A stretch of 29,710 nucleotides of DNA from Chloromonas sp. AAM2 (GCA_004335635.1 QAXH01004846.1:1-29710); one strand, 5' to 3'; positions 10,501 to 20,034 are shown, counted from the first letter of the stretch. Notes: generated by a model not told the origin, from the sequence alone. Translations and numbers: made by a program.

Positions 10501-13104
10501 ACACATGAGGATGAAAGTGGTAGCTAAGGCACACTGCATAGCAAGGCTGCTGGCAAATGAAATGCGCTGTTAGCCTGGAGCGGCAGCACGGCAGTGTCAA
10601 AAATCTCTGACATGTCATTGACAGCCAGGGAAAGGCCGTTAGCCGTCGATTTCTGGGCGGAAGGTAGGAGCTGTGATCTCCAAACGGAAACACATACGTG
10701 AAGCCCATCTTTGAGGCTGGAGTCGTACCTACGACCTTGCGTTGTATGATACTATTGTTTTACGTTTGTGGAGTACTGATGTGACGGAGTTCAAGCCAGG
10801 CACCTAGCCTAGTAGCCTAGCTAGCAAGACAGACTGGCTTGGATCATGCAAACAGATCCACGAACTCAAGGGCTGCGCCAGAGTTGCTTGGCCAATTCAA
10901 CCATACTCAAGTCAGAACCAAGCAGCCTAGGTAAAGTTAGGGGTCGTGGCAGTGGCCAGGTAGTTTCAAAGCTACGTTCAAACCATACTCGATAGGGATT
11001 TGTACTCTCAACAAGACTGATGCTCGTGAGACTGATGACCGCCCCCGTAAGCAAAAGCAGTGAGGTGCCACTTGGCTGCCTACCTTGCCTGCCTTGCCGG
11101 ATCCCTTGCTGGCGTCCCTCTTGCGCTTGCTGGGTGCCACCGTGTCATCAGAACGTTTCAAGCGCTTGACGCCTGCATGCTCAGTGGGCAAGGTCAAGGC
11201 ACTTGTTCAAGGGTCTGTGCAACACCTTCGACATGCACAGTGGGCAAGGTCAAGGCACTTTTTCCATACACTGATTGATTGGAAGGGCCTATCCCTTTCT
11301 GTAACCAGCCTTTTCAGATAGCCTTTCAAACAGTCCTTTGTTCAAGTTTCTTGATACAGTGGGCACAGCCACATATTGAAGGGTTTGCTAGTCAGCCTAG
11401 ACGCGTCTATGCATGGCTCAAAGGCATGTCAACGGCACTTATATGGCAGTGTGAGCGGTCATTGAAAGCACACGTGGCGTGCGCCTGTACTGCATCTCAA
11501 CTGACATTGCAGCTGGATTTCAACACAGCCAATACGGCAAGCGCCCGTTCAGCCTTAACTATTCACCTGAATCTAAGAAGGCACTTGGTTGTATCAGAAC
11601 CTTGTGCAGTGAATTCACTAAAAAAATTGAATCCAATCATTGAATGAATTCTGCAAGCCCATGCCGTCAATGCACACGCCAAGCCAATGCACATCAACCG
11701 AGTGCTGTTGCCGCGTAGGCTCAATTACAGTTCCCACCTGACTGCGCCTCTGCGCCTTCCTCTGCCCCGCTTTCCTCGCTGCCACCCTCGCTCGCAGTGA
11801 AACTTATGTCATCCTCCTCTTCAGCAGCCTTAGAAACAGGCGCTGCACTGACCTTGGAAGCACCAACCTGTTGACACAAGTCTGATTTCAGTGTGACAGT
11901 TTCCAATCTGGTCAACAGATTATCAAGTCTGGAGCGATGCAGACGTTAGATAGAGAGCCCAGGCTGGCCAGGCAAGTTAGAGAATTGAAATGCACACGCC
12001 AATGCACTCACCTTTCCAGAAGTTGTTCCAGGGACCTTGGCCTTTGCTTTGGGTGAACTGGGGGCCTTGTTGAGCGTGGGAAGGGAAGCATTCACATCAG
12101 CAATGAGGGCTGAACTCACTGCAGCTGCAGTCTTCCTTGTAGGAGAAGACGTGCGGGCTCGTTTGGGTGAGGCTTTGGGAGGTGGTGAGGGCGGCTGGGG
12201 TTCAAGGCATGTGGGCACATGCATGCAGATGAGATGGTTCAAATGATAATGAATGATGATGCTCGTGGTTTGATATGGGAGCGTGCTTCTAGATGCTATG
12301 AGGCAACGACCTTCATGGTGTTGCTTTTGATATCAAACAGGAGTGTAGATCGCCCGTTTACTGACTGGTACACAGCATGCGGCAAAAATAGTTAGATGAT
12401 GTGGAACGATGAGACAATCAGTAAAAGCTGGTCAGCTGTAGTATCTACTGATGGCCTGAGCTATGCGCATGGTGTTGCACATGCAGTGTGGTCTGAGATT
12501 GAATTCATGTGCGCGCTGGACTTGGCCATCTGCTGTGTGTTCTGCACCTTTACTGCTGCTGTTCCAGGAACGTCATCCTCGAGACCAGCCTGCGGCATGC
12601 AGCACACAGGACAGAGGCATGTTGTCAGGTTCGAGCTATGGCGGGCACAGTGTTTGGTCACCTGGCCAACCCGAACGGCATGTGTAGCATGCTGACACGT
12701 TCCACATGGGCTGCATGGGATGAACGCATGCATGGTCCAGAACCTGTGGCATTGCCTCCTTGACAGGCGAATCCTCCACAGCACGTCTCAACCTCTTGCG
12801 CTTGATAGCTCCTGCTTCTGGCTCATCCTTTGCTGGCACTGCAGGTTGTTCTGCCTTGGGAGCTGGTGCCTGCTGTTGCTGCATGGGCAGGGTCAGATTA
12901 TCAGTTTGCATGGGATCCTTTGCATGGGATCCTTTGAAAAACCCTGGGGCGATTTGAAGCCGGGCTCACGTTTGTTTGATCCTCAAGCCCAGCCTTGGTA
13001 CTCCGAGCACGAGGCGAGCCTGTGACCTGAGAGCCTTTGGTTGCGCCAGCTGCCGTCTTGGCTGTGAAAAACGATGCAATCGAGGCTTGTTTTGAACCTT
13101 TCAT
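1550..13104 (-). CDS. LIG1: ATP-dependent DNA ligase I, complete, 22 exons
   Basis: Seals nicks in duplex DNA (Okazaki fragments, excision repair) through a ligase-AMP intermediate; nuclear and PCNA-bound. Exons in transcript order: 13104-12970, 12878-12744, 12589-12554, 12194-12012, 11867-11738, 11172-11084, 10242-10072, 9531-9400, 8881-8732, 8341-8219, 7890-7798, 7205-7119, 6688-6586, 6214-6094, 5718-5577, 5028-4876, 4386-4324, 3978-3877, 3566-3381, 2927-2826, 2174-2019, 1615-1550. All join in phase to 885 residues (human LIG1 has 919). PIP box QASIASFF at residues 6-13; KRKRLRR at about 71-77 is a likely NLS; acidic/Ser linker follows. The DNA-binding domain starts near residue 250. Adenylation-domain motif I is KYDGER with catalytic Lys about 541; LDGEAVAW about 592-599, EGLIVK about 694-699, and motif V LKKDY about 717-721. 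The OB domain has RFPR..RIREDK near 843. The start at 13104 is chosen because it places the PIP box at the N-terminus, as in the family. The least certain junctions are the weak GTTCTG donor of exon 2 and the choice between GTAAAG and a GTGCAG six bases later for exon 3. Confidence 0.97.
3996..4107. repeat. Two-copy tandem repeat of about 52 bp beside LIG1 exon 18
   Basis: A block beginning GCGGGTGAGCATGCA at about 4000 recurs at about 4053. The segment GACGAGCAGAGGACATGCAGA at 4030 and 4081 is identical. The repeat starts about 20 bases from the exon 18 acceptor (3979-3981), inside the 3' end of the intron between exons 17 and 18. Confidence 0.8.
6721..6847. repeat. CA/CG/CATA microsatellite flanked by a 15-bp direct repeat (LIG1 intron)
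   Basis: Between exons 12 and 13 of LIG1 an alternating purine-pyrimidine run (CA, CG, then CATG/CATA) occupies about 6749-6832. It is bounded by two identical copies of TACATTGCTCTGCAA at 6721-6735 and 6833-6847. Confidence 0.85.
7960..8070. other. AT-rich island in a LIG1 intron
   Basis: Within the intron between exons 10 and 11 there is a stretch of repeated TGTA/TTTGTAT/TATA words, far richer in A+T than its surroundings. I see no coding potential and no hallmark of a known mobile element. Confidence 0.4.
9720..9795. repeat. GAT-triplet microsatellite in a LIG1 intron
   Basis: Imperfect (GAT)n with GATGTCGAT variants, between LIG1 exons 7 and 8. The left flank (CATGAAAGGCCATGTA) followed by the triplets matches, in inverted orientation, the element at 15077-15110. 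Confidence 0.8.
11182..11260. repeat. Perfect 23-bp direct repeat, 56-bp period, beside LIG1 exon 6
   Basis: Identical 23-bp copies at 11182-11204 and 11238-11260, each starting CAGTGGGCAAGG and preceded by a CATGC word. They lie in the 3' end of the intron just upstream (transcript sense) of the exon 6 acceptor, with a weaker partial copy near 11356. Confidence 0.85.
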
Positions 13105-13353
13105 CGCGTCAGGATACCTCGGCAGACAGGGAACCAAGCCGTATGTCAAGCTCAGGAGCTGAAATGCAGAAGCATTTGTCAGACAGCGGCTCTGGGTATT
13201 GGAAACCCTGCTGCGTGTGCTGTGTAAAGCTGTTCGGTGACCTTGCAAGTTCAGACTGAGCACACTGCGCATGGAGCAGAGGAAATGACTCCGTAACGAT
13301 GCCTTGGCACACTGCATTGGCAGTGCCGCCCGCGTTGGCCAGCTGGTGGCCAT
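13105..13353 (-). other. In-frame upstream extension of LIG1, possible mitochondrial presequence
   Basis: The LIG1 frame stays open for 83 codons upstream of the PIP-box ATG, to an ATG at 13353-13351. The translated extension has about ten Arg/Lys, many Ser, Ala, Thr and Leu, and a single acidic residue just before the nuclear start. That is the composition of a mitochondrial targeting peptide. Arabidopsis LIG1 is known to use two in-frame starts for mitochondrial and nuclear forms. Whether this stretch is transcribed or translated here is inference. It may equally be plain 5' UTR that happens to be open. Confidence 0.35.
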
Positions 13354-14109
13354 GTTGGCGACTTCCGGACCTTAAAGAGTGACTTCCTGGAACCCTATGA
13401 CTATGAGGTCTACGACTACCAGTTCAGTCGTGTGCCGATATTTCGTTCGGATATCGTAGGCAGTTCCGGTTTGTCCATCGTGCCTCGGACTGAATCGAAC
13501 AATCAATCGAACAACCCGGGACCCCCTTCATCTTACAAGGAGGGAGTGCACACCAAGGTTTACAAGGAGAAGAGTGCACGTCCAACGCAAGTATCAACTA
13601 TCTGCGTAAATTGCAGACATTTCAATTAGTAAACGGGAATCTAGCCCTGTCAGCAAGTGGTGATGAGGCCCTTGTGACTATCACCCAACCAAAAGCATCC
13701 CGTTAGCCATGATTTGAAAGATTGTCAGGATCAGGGTCAGTATCAGCTAGTGAAATGGCAACTTGCACAATGTCAACTGTTGATAGCGAATCCCAGTCAT
13801 TTAAGGCATGTTGACGTTACTTCATGGCCCATTTAAGGGCATGCCGCACTCAAGCGATCGCCCGAACTGGGACTGGCATATCAAACAGTGGAATATCAAG
13901 TCAATCGATTGTCATGGGAGCTTGGAAACCCTCCAGTCTTGCAGCCCTTGTCCTTGACGCCTTGATGGTACCTTCTCTGCAAGTGCACGTTGATCCATAC
14001 AGATTATTGACGGATCCATCCGTGGGACATGATGGTGTGCGGCAGGCTGTGCTAGTGTATGACGGTGCATGACAGTGTCACCGGACGCGACAGGCTGCGC
14101 ACAACATCA
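13354..14109. other. Upstream region of LIG1; no recognised gene
   Basis: Probable LIG1 promoter and intergenic DNA. An imperfect palindrome (CGATAT ... ATATCG) lies at about 13436-13457, and a near direct repeat built on ACAAGGAG...AGTGCAC at 13535-13580. Plus-strand ORFs near 13824-14349 show no recognisable domain, and I do not support them as genes. Confidence 0.4.
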
Positions 14110-15867
14110 TCGGAACTCACGGTGGAAGCGCGGAGACTGCGGGGATGGCTCCAGTGCAACCGTGCCCTGCAATCCAGAAATGCCATGATGGGCTATGATT
14201 CAATGCCCGGACCGATGCGCGTCATTTGCTGCCCTGACTGCGAATTGCTTTCTAGCTTGTTTGTATGGGCTTTCGCGCTCAGAAATTACTGGCACCGCAT
14301 TCGTGTTCAACACCTTGCCTGCCACCTGCCAGTTCTGGGACATGACTAGTAGGCATGAGTAGTGTTGTGTGAGACTGGGAGACTGTGGGAGACTGGGGGG
14401 TGCAACCACATGGTGCAACATGTTGGTGGACGATAGTGGTGGTGGAATGTAAGCCACAAGCCAGCGCTCACTGGAAAAGAACGACTTGTGGTGCTGCAGG
14501 ACAGAACACTCCTCTGACAGCAAAGCCACTGCGCCTGCTGCCAGCAGCTCCCGTTGACGTGCTGCCAACTCCGTGTGTGTGTCATCTGCAGCACAATGGG
14601 TTAGATCGCGAACGTTAGCAAGCCATGCAAGAGCTTCTGTGTGTATCCGGAGTAGTTCCCTCGGGCGTGCTCCCCCTTCCGTCGTTGTTGGTTCGGTGGG
14701 TCATCATCCTTGGACCTGTGGCTGTAGTAGTACAAGAGGCCCCCAGGCTGGAAGTACCAGGTGCGCACCTCACTTGCTGCACAGTGCAGCAACTGATGCA
14801 TTCCTGGATGGTGGGACGTTAGACAGCCAAAAAAAAAGTTGGCAGTTCTGGGACAATTTGCACTGCAACCTGTGTGTTTTCATCTGTCCTGGATGATAGA
14901 TTACACCTTTCCTGTACACCTTTCGCCCACCATGTAGAGGAGTCTCAACTGATATCTCGACAGATACGTTGTAAGTAGTTGGCAAGTCATGGCCTTCACA
15001 CAACTAGGGGTAAAAAAAAAGAAGTTTGCCAGTTCTGGGACAGTTTATGTGTGTGATGTTAGAACGTCCTTTGGAACATCATCATCATCACTACATGGCT
15101 TTTCATGGTTCAACCCACGGTACTGCAGCTAGACACAATATCTCTCCAAGAATTACGCGCCTGACAATCGTTTTGGAACCGCCTGTCCCTAACGCCAGCG
15201 AGTGTTGTTGAGACAGTGAGTTTGCAACCTGACAGGTCTGCAAAGAGCCAATTCTGGGACACAGCACTGCAAGATCCATATGGTGGTGACGGGGCAGTAT
15301 CCTTGTCAAGAATGTTAGTGCTGGTAGTGCTGTCACTGTCACTGTCACTGGGTGTGTTGCCAGCTCATGTTGTGTCGACTGGTTTGACCTATCCTTTACA
15401 ATACCGAATCTTCTGACATTTTCCCATACACAACTCAAACTGGGTTTGTAACCAACTCTACTGGAAGTCATCACACATACACAACCTCCAGAGTGGTGTC
15501 ACCTTGCAATGTGGCGCCCTCAAGACAAAAACACAGTCCTCTCATGCTCATGCATCATTATATGAAAATGCCGGCATTTCAGTAACTTCTGTCTGAACAC
15601 GGGGTCTGAGCAGTACCTGGGCTTGATGTACTTGGCGTAAAAGCTGAGGATAGTGGGCAGGGGTTCATTGGCCATGCTTGCAAAGTCAATGTCTCCCTAG
15701 GCCTCTACTCTTACAATACATAAATTAACCTGGACCGGTGCCCAAGTGCACGAAATTTGGGTGGCTCACAAGAGGACAGTGAAGTCACCGTTTAGGTAAC
15801 ACACGCACTGACCTGCATGACAAGAATGGCACCACCTGCATCGTCCACCTCCGCCTTGAGGAAGAAG
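14110..15867 (-). CDS. Unidentified gene, exon-like segments, incomplete at an assembly gap
   Basis: Several minus-strand segments look like exons. A, 15867-15813, reads FFLKAEVDDAGGAILVMQ and ends at a GTCAGT donor; its 5' side is lost in the gap. B, 15696-15617, between a TAG acceptor and a GTACTG donor, contains DFASMANEPLPTILSFYAKY and continues in phase from A. Further candidates are D (15003-14930), E (14776-14716, with TWYFQPGGLLYYYSHR), F (from 14585, a Glu/Ala-rich helix ending near SERWLVAYIPPP), and weaker pieces at about 14330-14230 and 14160-14110. A and B join cleanly; the later joins do not all stay in phase, so the model is unfinished. I do not recognise the family. Many short repeats lie between the segments. 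A decaying gene or a misassembled locus is also possible. Confidence 0.35.
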
Positions 15868-15976
15868 NNNNNNNNNNNNNNNNNNNNNNNNNNNNNNNAA
15901 GTCAATGTCTCCCTAGGCCTCTACTCTTACAATACATAAATTAACCTGGACCGGTGCCCAAGTGCAGGAAATTTGG
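15683..15976. repeat. 78-bp duplication flanking the assembly gap
   Basis: The 78 bases at 15683-15760 recur at 15899-15976, immediately right of the Ns, with about one mismatch (CACGAAATT against CAGGAAATT). Beyond the copy, both sides keep a weaker resemblance (GGTAACACACGCACTG against GGTTAACACACACTC). The repeated block includes the acceptor and first bases of exon B of the unidentified gene. Confidence 0.9.
15868..15898. other. Assembly gap (31 N)
   Basis: A run of 31 N directly abutting exon-like segment A on its left and the second copy of the 78-bp duplication on its right. The true gap length is unknown. Confidence 0.99.
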
Positions 15977-17172
15977 CCGGTTCACCCTGCGTGTGGTTAA
16001 CACACACTCTCACACACACACACTCTTACACATGTTTTTGCGAACACACACTGGTTTCAGTGCAGTCCTTGGAAACTGTCCCAGAACTGGCAAACTGGTT
16101 CTTGCCCTCTAGTTTGCTATCCCAGAAGCACCTTAGTCGTACCATCTGCGAAGACCCTCCCTTGACACACTGGCTGCAGTGGCGTTTCTCTCTCTGGCAT
16201 TAACGCTCTGGCAGTCTGCACATAAACAACACATCCCAGTCTCACACCACACTGGTCCAGACGAATTATTCTCCATCTCAGGTGTCCACAGCCAAATCCA
16301 CTGAGATTGGCCCTTGTCCACCCTTGCCGCACTGGTTCCAGTGGCGTCGCCTGGAACTGTCCCAGAACTGGCAACCACACAAGCCGACTAGTACCCCACA
16401 CCCGCAAACAAAGGAGGCTTGCCACTTCCGCCACAGCTGGGGGAGCACGACCACTGAACTTTGCAGTCTCTTTTGAATGCTCTTTGAATGAGAACTTTCT
16501 GATGCAAAAACGGTTCATGAGGAGTGTCCTTTGTCTGTGCCGGACACTCCTGCTGTTGCGAATCCGTTGAAGTATGGCATCAGCTCTCAATGCGCTGGGC
16601 CGTCACGATAGCATGTTTGAATCTTGATTATCGCTCACGGTTTTGTCTGCAAGAAATTTCTTCCGAAGTGCCTGAAACGTTTTTGTACACCCCTGGTCCT
16701 GACCGGTTCAGAATGGCCCTAGACTTTGAACGCCCCTTGGGGTGTGCATAGGCCATTGCCGTGATTTGACTGGGATCGTAAAATAGTCTGCATAGCACAA
16801 GACTTTGCCTCGACTGCCAGGGCGGGTTCTGACTCTGCATGCTCCGATTGCATGAGCATACATGGCGAGGGAAGACTTGGCTGTTGTTGAACTTCTCACA
16901 GCTGCCATGTGCCATCCAAAGTGACGTAGCTGCCATGTGCCATGACTTGCTAGATGTTCATAAAAGAAACGGAACGATTGTCAAGGTTGACACAGCATGT
17001 TCATTGCCAAAGAGCTTTTTCCAGGACACAGAGGCATCACAAGTTAACAGCATCAGACAAGTGCTTGCCTGGCTGTAAGCCACAAAGAATCCGTTGTCAT
17101 ATCGTGCTGGTCACAAGGTGGGGTGATAACACTTGTCTGTTCACTGCTGTTCAGGGAGAAACCCAAGCTGAG
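15977..17172. other. Repeat-rich region downstream of the methyltransferase gene
   Basis: Contains a CA-rich tract (16000-16035), two copies of the CCAGTTCTGGGACA family, a 27-bp repeat in two copies (16159-16185 and 16321-16347, four mismatches) and a 10-bp perfect inverted repeat at 16520-16551. A block at about 16684-16733 is similar to LIG1 intron sequence at about 10345-10395. Part may be the 3' UTR of the methyltransferase gene. No protein family is recognisable in the ORFs here. Confidence 0.5.
16520..16551. repeat. Inverted repeat, 10-bp perfect stem and 12-base loop
   Basis: AGGAGTGTCC at 16520-16529 and its exact reverse complement GGACACTCCT at 16542-16551. It could fold in a transcript of either strand. 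Confidence 0.8.
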
Positions 17173-19535
17173 CTATACTCTGTGAAGAAGGAACTCTGAG
17201 CAAGGTACGCAACTGCAAGGCAAAAAGGCGCTGGCAATAAGTAGGAGAAGATCAAAATGTAAGGAAGAGAAACCAAAACGAGCTACAGAACGAACATTTT
17301 ACGTGCTGGTCCTGAAAGTAGTTGTTGAACATGTCGTTTGAGGCCTTGGTTGCTCGGAGCATGGAATGTTGTGGTAGTGAAACCAACCACTAGTGTTAGT
17401 GGGCAAATGAGATACCACTTCACGTGCGGGACATTTGCGTTGTCAGAAAGAAACACGCTCAGATCGATTGCACGTAAATACCTAGCTACATAGTGTTGTT
17501 ACAAGTAAGTGGCGTTTCACATGGAGGCTGTCAGTGGGAGGCCGTAGCACTGGGGCTCCCTACATACGCCTTGATTTTCAATGGAGCCTAACCGCTATTG
17601 TTGCCCGCTTGGCACGCAGAGCACTTACAATGGATTGTCATCGCGGTTCACCACTCCATATCCAAGTGTGGCAAAGTGCATGGCCCACAGGGCGTACTGA
17701 GATAAAGTCATCCGCTGTTTGTTGAAGAACATGCTGCGTGCACAGCAACACACAGTCAGCCATGCTGATTGTGCTCAAGCAAAATGCTTGCGGGCATGCC
17801 AAAGCTCAACTGCTGCTTACCTGTCAGGGGATTGGTAGCTGGGCGCATCAAGGGTCGTGTGTATTTCTATGGCAATTTGCTTGGGCATCCCAGTAGTTGA
17901 CTCAGTCAAGTATGATAAGACATCATACTCAAAACCCTCGATGTCAATCTGCAACACAGACACATGGTGCATGTACCATAAGTACGTTGCAGTAGATAAG
18001 GAAAACTGCAGCAAAGAACTGCAAACAGGGCACTCACCTTCAAATAATCCACCCTGAAGCAACGGACGGGGCAAACACAGCTGGTTAGCTCATGCGTGGG
18101 TTGGACAAGATCTCAAGGCAACCTTCAGCATCATACCTTTTGTGGCCTGCCATCTCTACGGCCTGACTCCAAGTCACAAACGACTGAGGTTTGGCAGCAG
18201 CGGTATCAGCATTGCCGATGCACTTCTGAAAGAACCTGCAAGCAGGCGTCCTTCATGCTCATGATAGGCCAGCATTGGCACTGGCGCAGCACGCACCACT
18301 GGATTTGCGAGCTGGCCCTCAGTTACCACAGCATTGACATATGAGATCAGAACCTGTGGCTCAAACTGCCTTCATGGATGAAGGCCTTGTGCTTTTCATG
18401 CAGGGTGGACCGTGACGTGAAAATGGTACCAAGGGAGGCAGATCCTACTAATGAGAGGACAGTTTCAAATCAAAATTGCTCACTGCTGAAAATCTGGCTT
18501 TCTCTTATTGAAACTGCGCATGATATCGCTTTCATATTGTTTTGCGGAGGGAGGGATATTCAGCCATGCAGGTGCTGTGTCCCAGTTGCTGACAATGCTC
18601 AGCTCATCTGTTCCTACCAAAGATGTTGCACTGATCAAGTCCACTTTACAAGCTTGCAGCGAGGTTCGCATGTTTTCTATTTGCGACCTGGTCCATGTCA
18701 GAGAGTACGTGATGCTGGCCGTACATGACACGTGCGCCTGATCAGCTGTGCCCTCGCTTGTAACTCACTTATGTCTAGGTGAAAGAGGTTGAATGTTCAC
18801 TGTGCAGTCAAACGTTGCCACGTCGCATGCAGTCTGGGCAAGGACATCCTGCTCAAAACTTGTGTCAGAGTTGCTGCGGCACAGCACGGCAAAATGTTTA
18901 TGTCAGAGTTGCATCGGCCTTTCCAGACTCATGACGTTGTAGTGCTTATGCTTCTGATGCTTCTTATATTGCAAAAGACGACCCTCACCTTCCAAGGCTG
19001 ACCACGAGGCATGGCGCCTGAACTCCTCCAGAGACGTTGATTCCTATAACTCCGCCCATTCCAAGCTCGCCGACGTTGCAGATAAATTTGTGTCCATCAA
19101 TCTTATCAAACAGTGGCTTACCGCCCAGCTTTGAGATGGCCCCAGGGGGTGGGCAAGTTATGAAAGGGTTCATAAGGTCGAATAAGGAACGCCGATCAGC
19201 TGGCTCGACGCCAAACTGGTTGTCCGCAGTGATGTTGGCGGTAGGCCCCGTTCCCGTGCTCAGCCTGGTGTTGGCCTTGTACAACTGCGGTGCAATGGCC
19301 CCACGCATGAGATATGCTGTCAAGACCTGCCGCAAGAATTCAAAAAGTGCTTGTTTACCTTCATTGTCCGTGCGAACAGATCGCTGCGCCATGCTGACAG
19401 GTTTCTATTTGCTTCTAAGCGCCATGCCATGTGTTGCACGCTCCCCCGCCCGTGCGCAAGGCACTGAAGGCCCGCAAGTGCTAAGGCCAGCAGTCCCAGC
19501 TGCGCAGTCCCTAGCCTCATTGTGAAAGAATGCAA
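17173..19535 (-). CDS. Secreted/luminal METTL24-like (Methyltransf_22 / FkbM-type) methyltransferase
   Basis: Predicted SAM-dependent methyltransferase; substrate unknown. Proposed exons: 19535-19440, 19383-18989, 18873-18801, 18391-18354, 18235-18137, 18053-18038 (only 16 nt), 17948-17821, 17733-17629 and 17212-17173, together 990 nt or 329 residues. The N-terminus (MRLGTAQLGLLALALAGLQ...) is a signal peptide or anchor; ATGs at 19535 and 19520 are both possible. Family marks in order: DGHKFICNVGEL, then PCLVVSLG, SNSDTSFEQDVL, TFDCT, FFQKCIGN, DYLKIDIEGFEYDVL, IAIEIHTTL, LGYGVVNRDDNP and a terminal SEFLLHRV. This order matches METTL24-like proteins. Two junctions are uncertain. The first intron is drawn as 56 nt (19439-19384), but a 32-nt alternative (19358-19327) also keeps phase while deleting a good helix. 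Exon 3 may run on to the strong GTGAGT at 18768, which would break phase with exon 4. Confidence 0.85.
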
Positions 19536-20034
19536 GTCGAAGAATGAAGGCGGGAGGAGTTGTGCAGAGGGATTGCGCTGGCTGGCCTAGTTTTTGCCGG
19601 CGGTTGGTTTCGGCGGTTTGAACCTTTTCCCGTTTGATGTGAGCACGTGTGCAAAGCAGAGCATCGGACAACAGAAGCAGTCACAGTCAGGTTGCGTCAG
19701 AACGTGTGCGTCGAATGTGAGGCAGAACTTGCAACACGTTCGTTTGCCACGCACAGGTTGTGTTCTACCTGGTGGATCTGTTACAGGATAAGAACAAGGA
19801 GGTGGGTGGGGCGTTGATGCAAGAGTAAGCACGGAACGGTTGGAATGAGGCAAGACGGGCTAAGGGTAGGGTACGGGTAGGGTGTCGTGGAGTGAGGGTT
19901 CGGCAAGGGCAAGGGCCGTATCGGCTCCAGTTGACCTTGCCTGTTTTGTTGCCTGCGTTCGTTTTGCTTTCTTGCTCAGGGTGGGCCAGGGCGGTGTCCA
20001 TCCCGTTCCTTGTCCTCTGACGGCTTCCCTGGTG

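Larger units (their letters stand above)
14327..16376. repeat. Short interspersed repeat family with core CCAGTTCTGGGACA
   Basis: At least six copies: plus orientation at 14327-14342, 14841-14855, 15025-15046 and 15247-15261; inverted at 16073-16096 and 16353-16376. The fullest shared form is TTTGCCAGTTCTGGGACAGT. The copies at 14841 and 15025 are each preceded by a run of 8-9 A. Variants differ at one to three positions. All lie in non-coding DNA around the unidentified minus-strand gene. Confidence 0.75.

Noticed and set aside
13824..14349. Two adjacent plus-strand ORFs between LIG1 and the unidentified gene
   Set aside because: No family, no splice consistency, and overlap with minus-strand exon-like segments.
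16117..16590. Minus-strand ORF of 157 codons
   Set aside because: It spans two copies of the short repeat family and the inverted repeat; composition and motifs give no support for coding.
12738..18353. Shared 13-mer (GCCACAGGTTCTG, minus strand) at the exon 2 donor of LIG1 and the exon 4 donor of the methyltransferase gene
   Set aside because: A few 13-base matches are expected by chance in a window of this size, so it is not evidence of a common intron family.
19861..19890. Telomere-like GGGTAGGGTACGGGTAGGGT run
   Set aside because: Too short and irregular; not the algal TTTTAGGG or TTTAGGG repeat.
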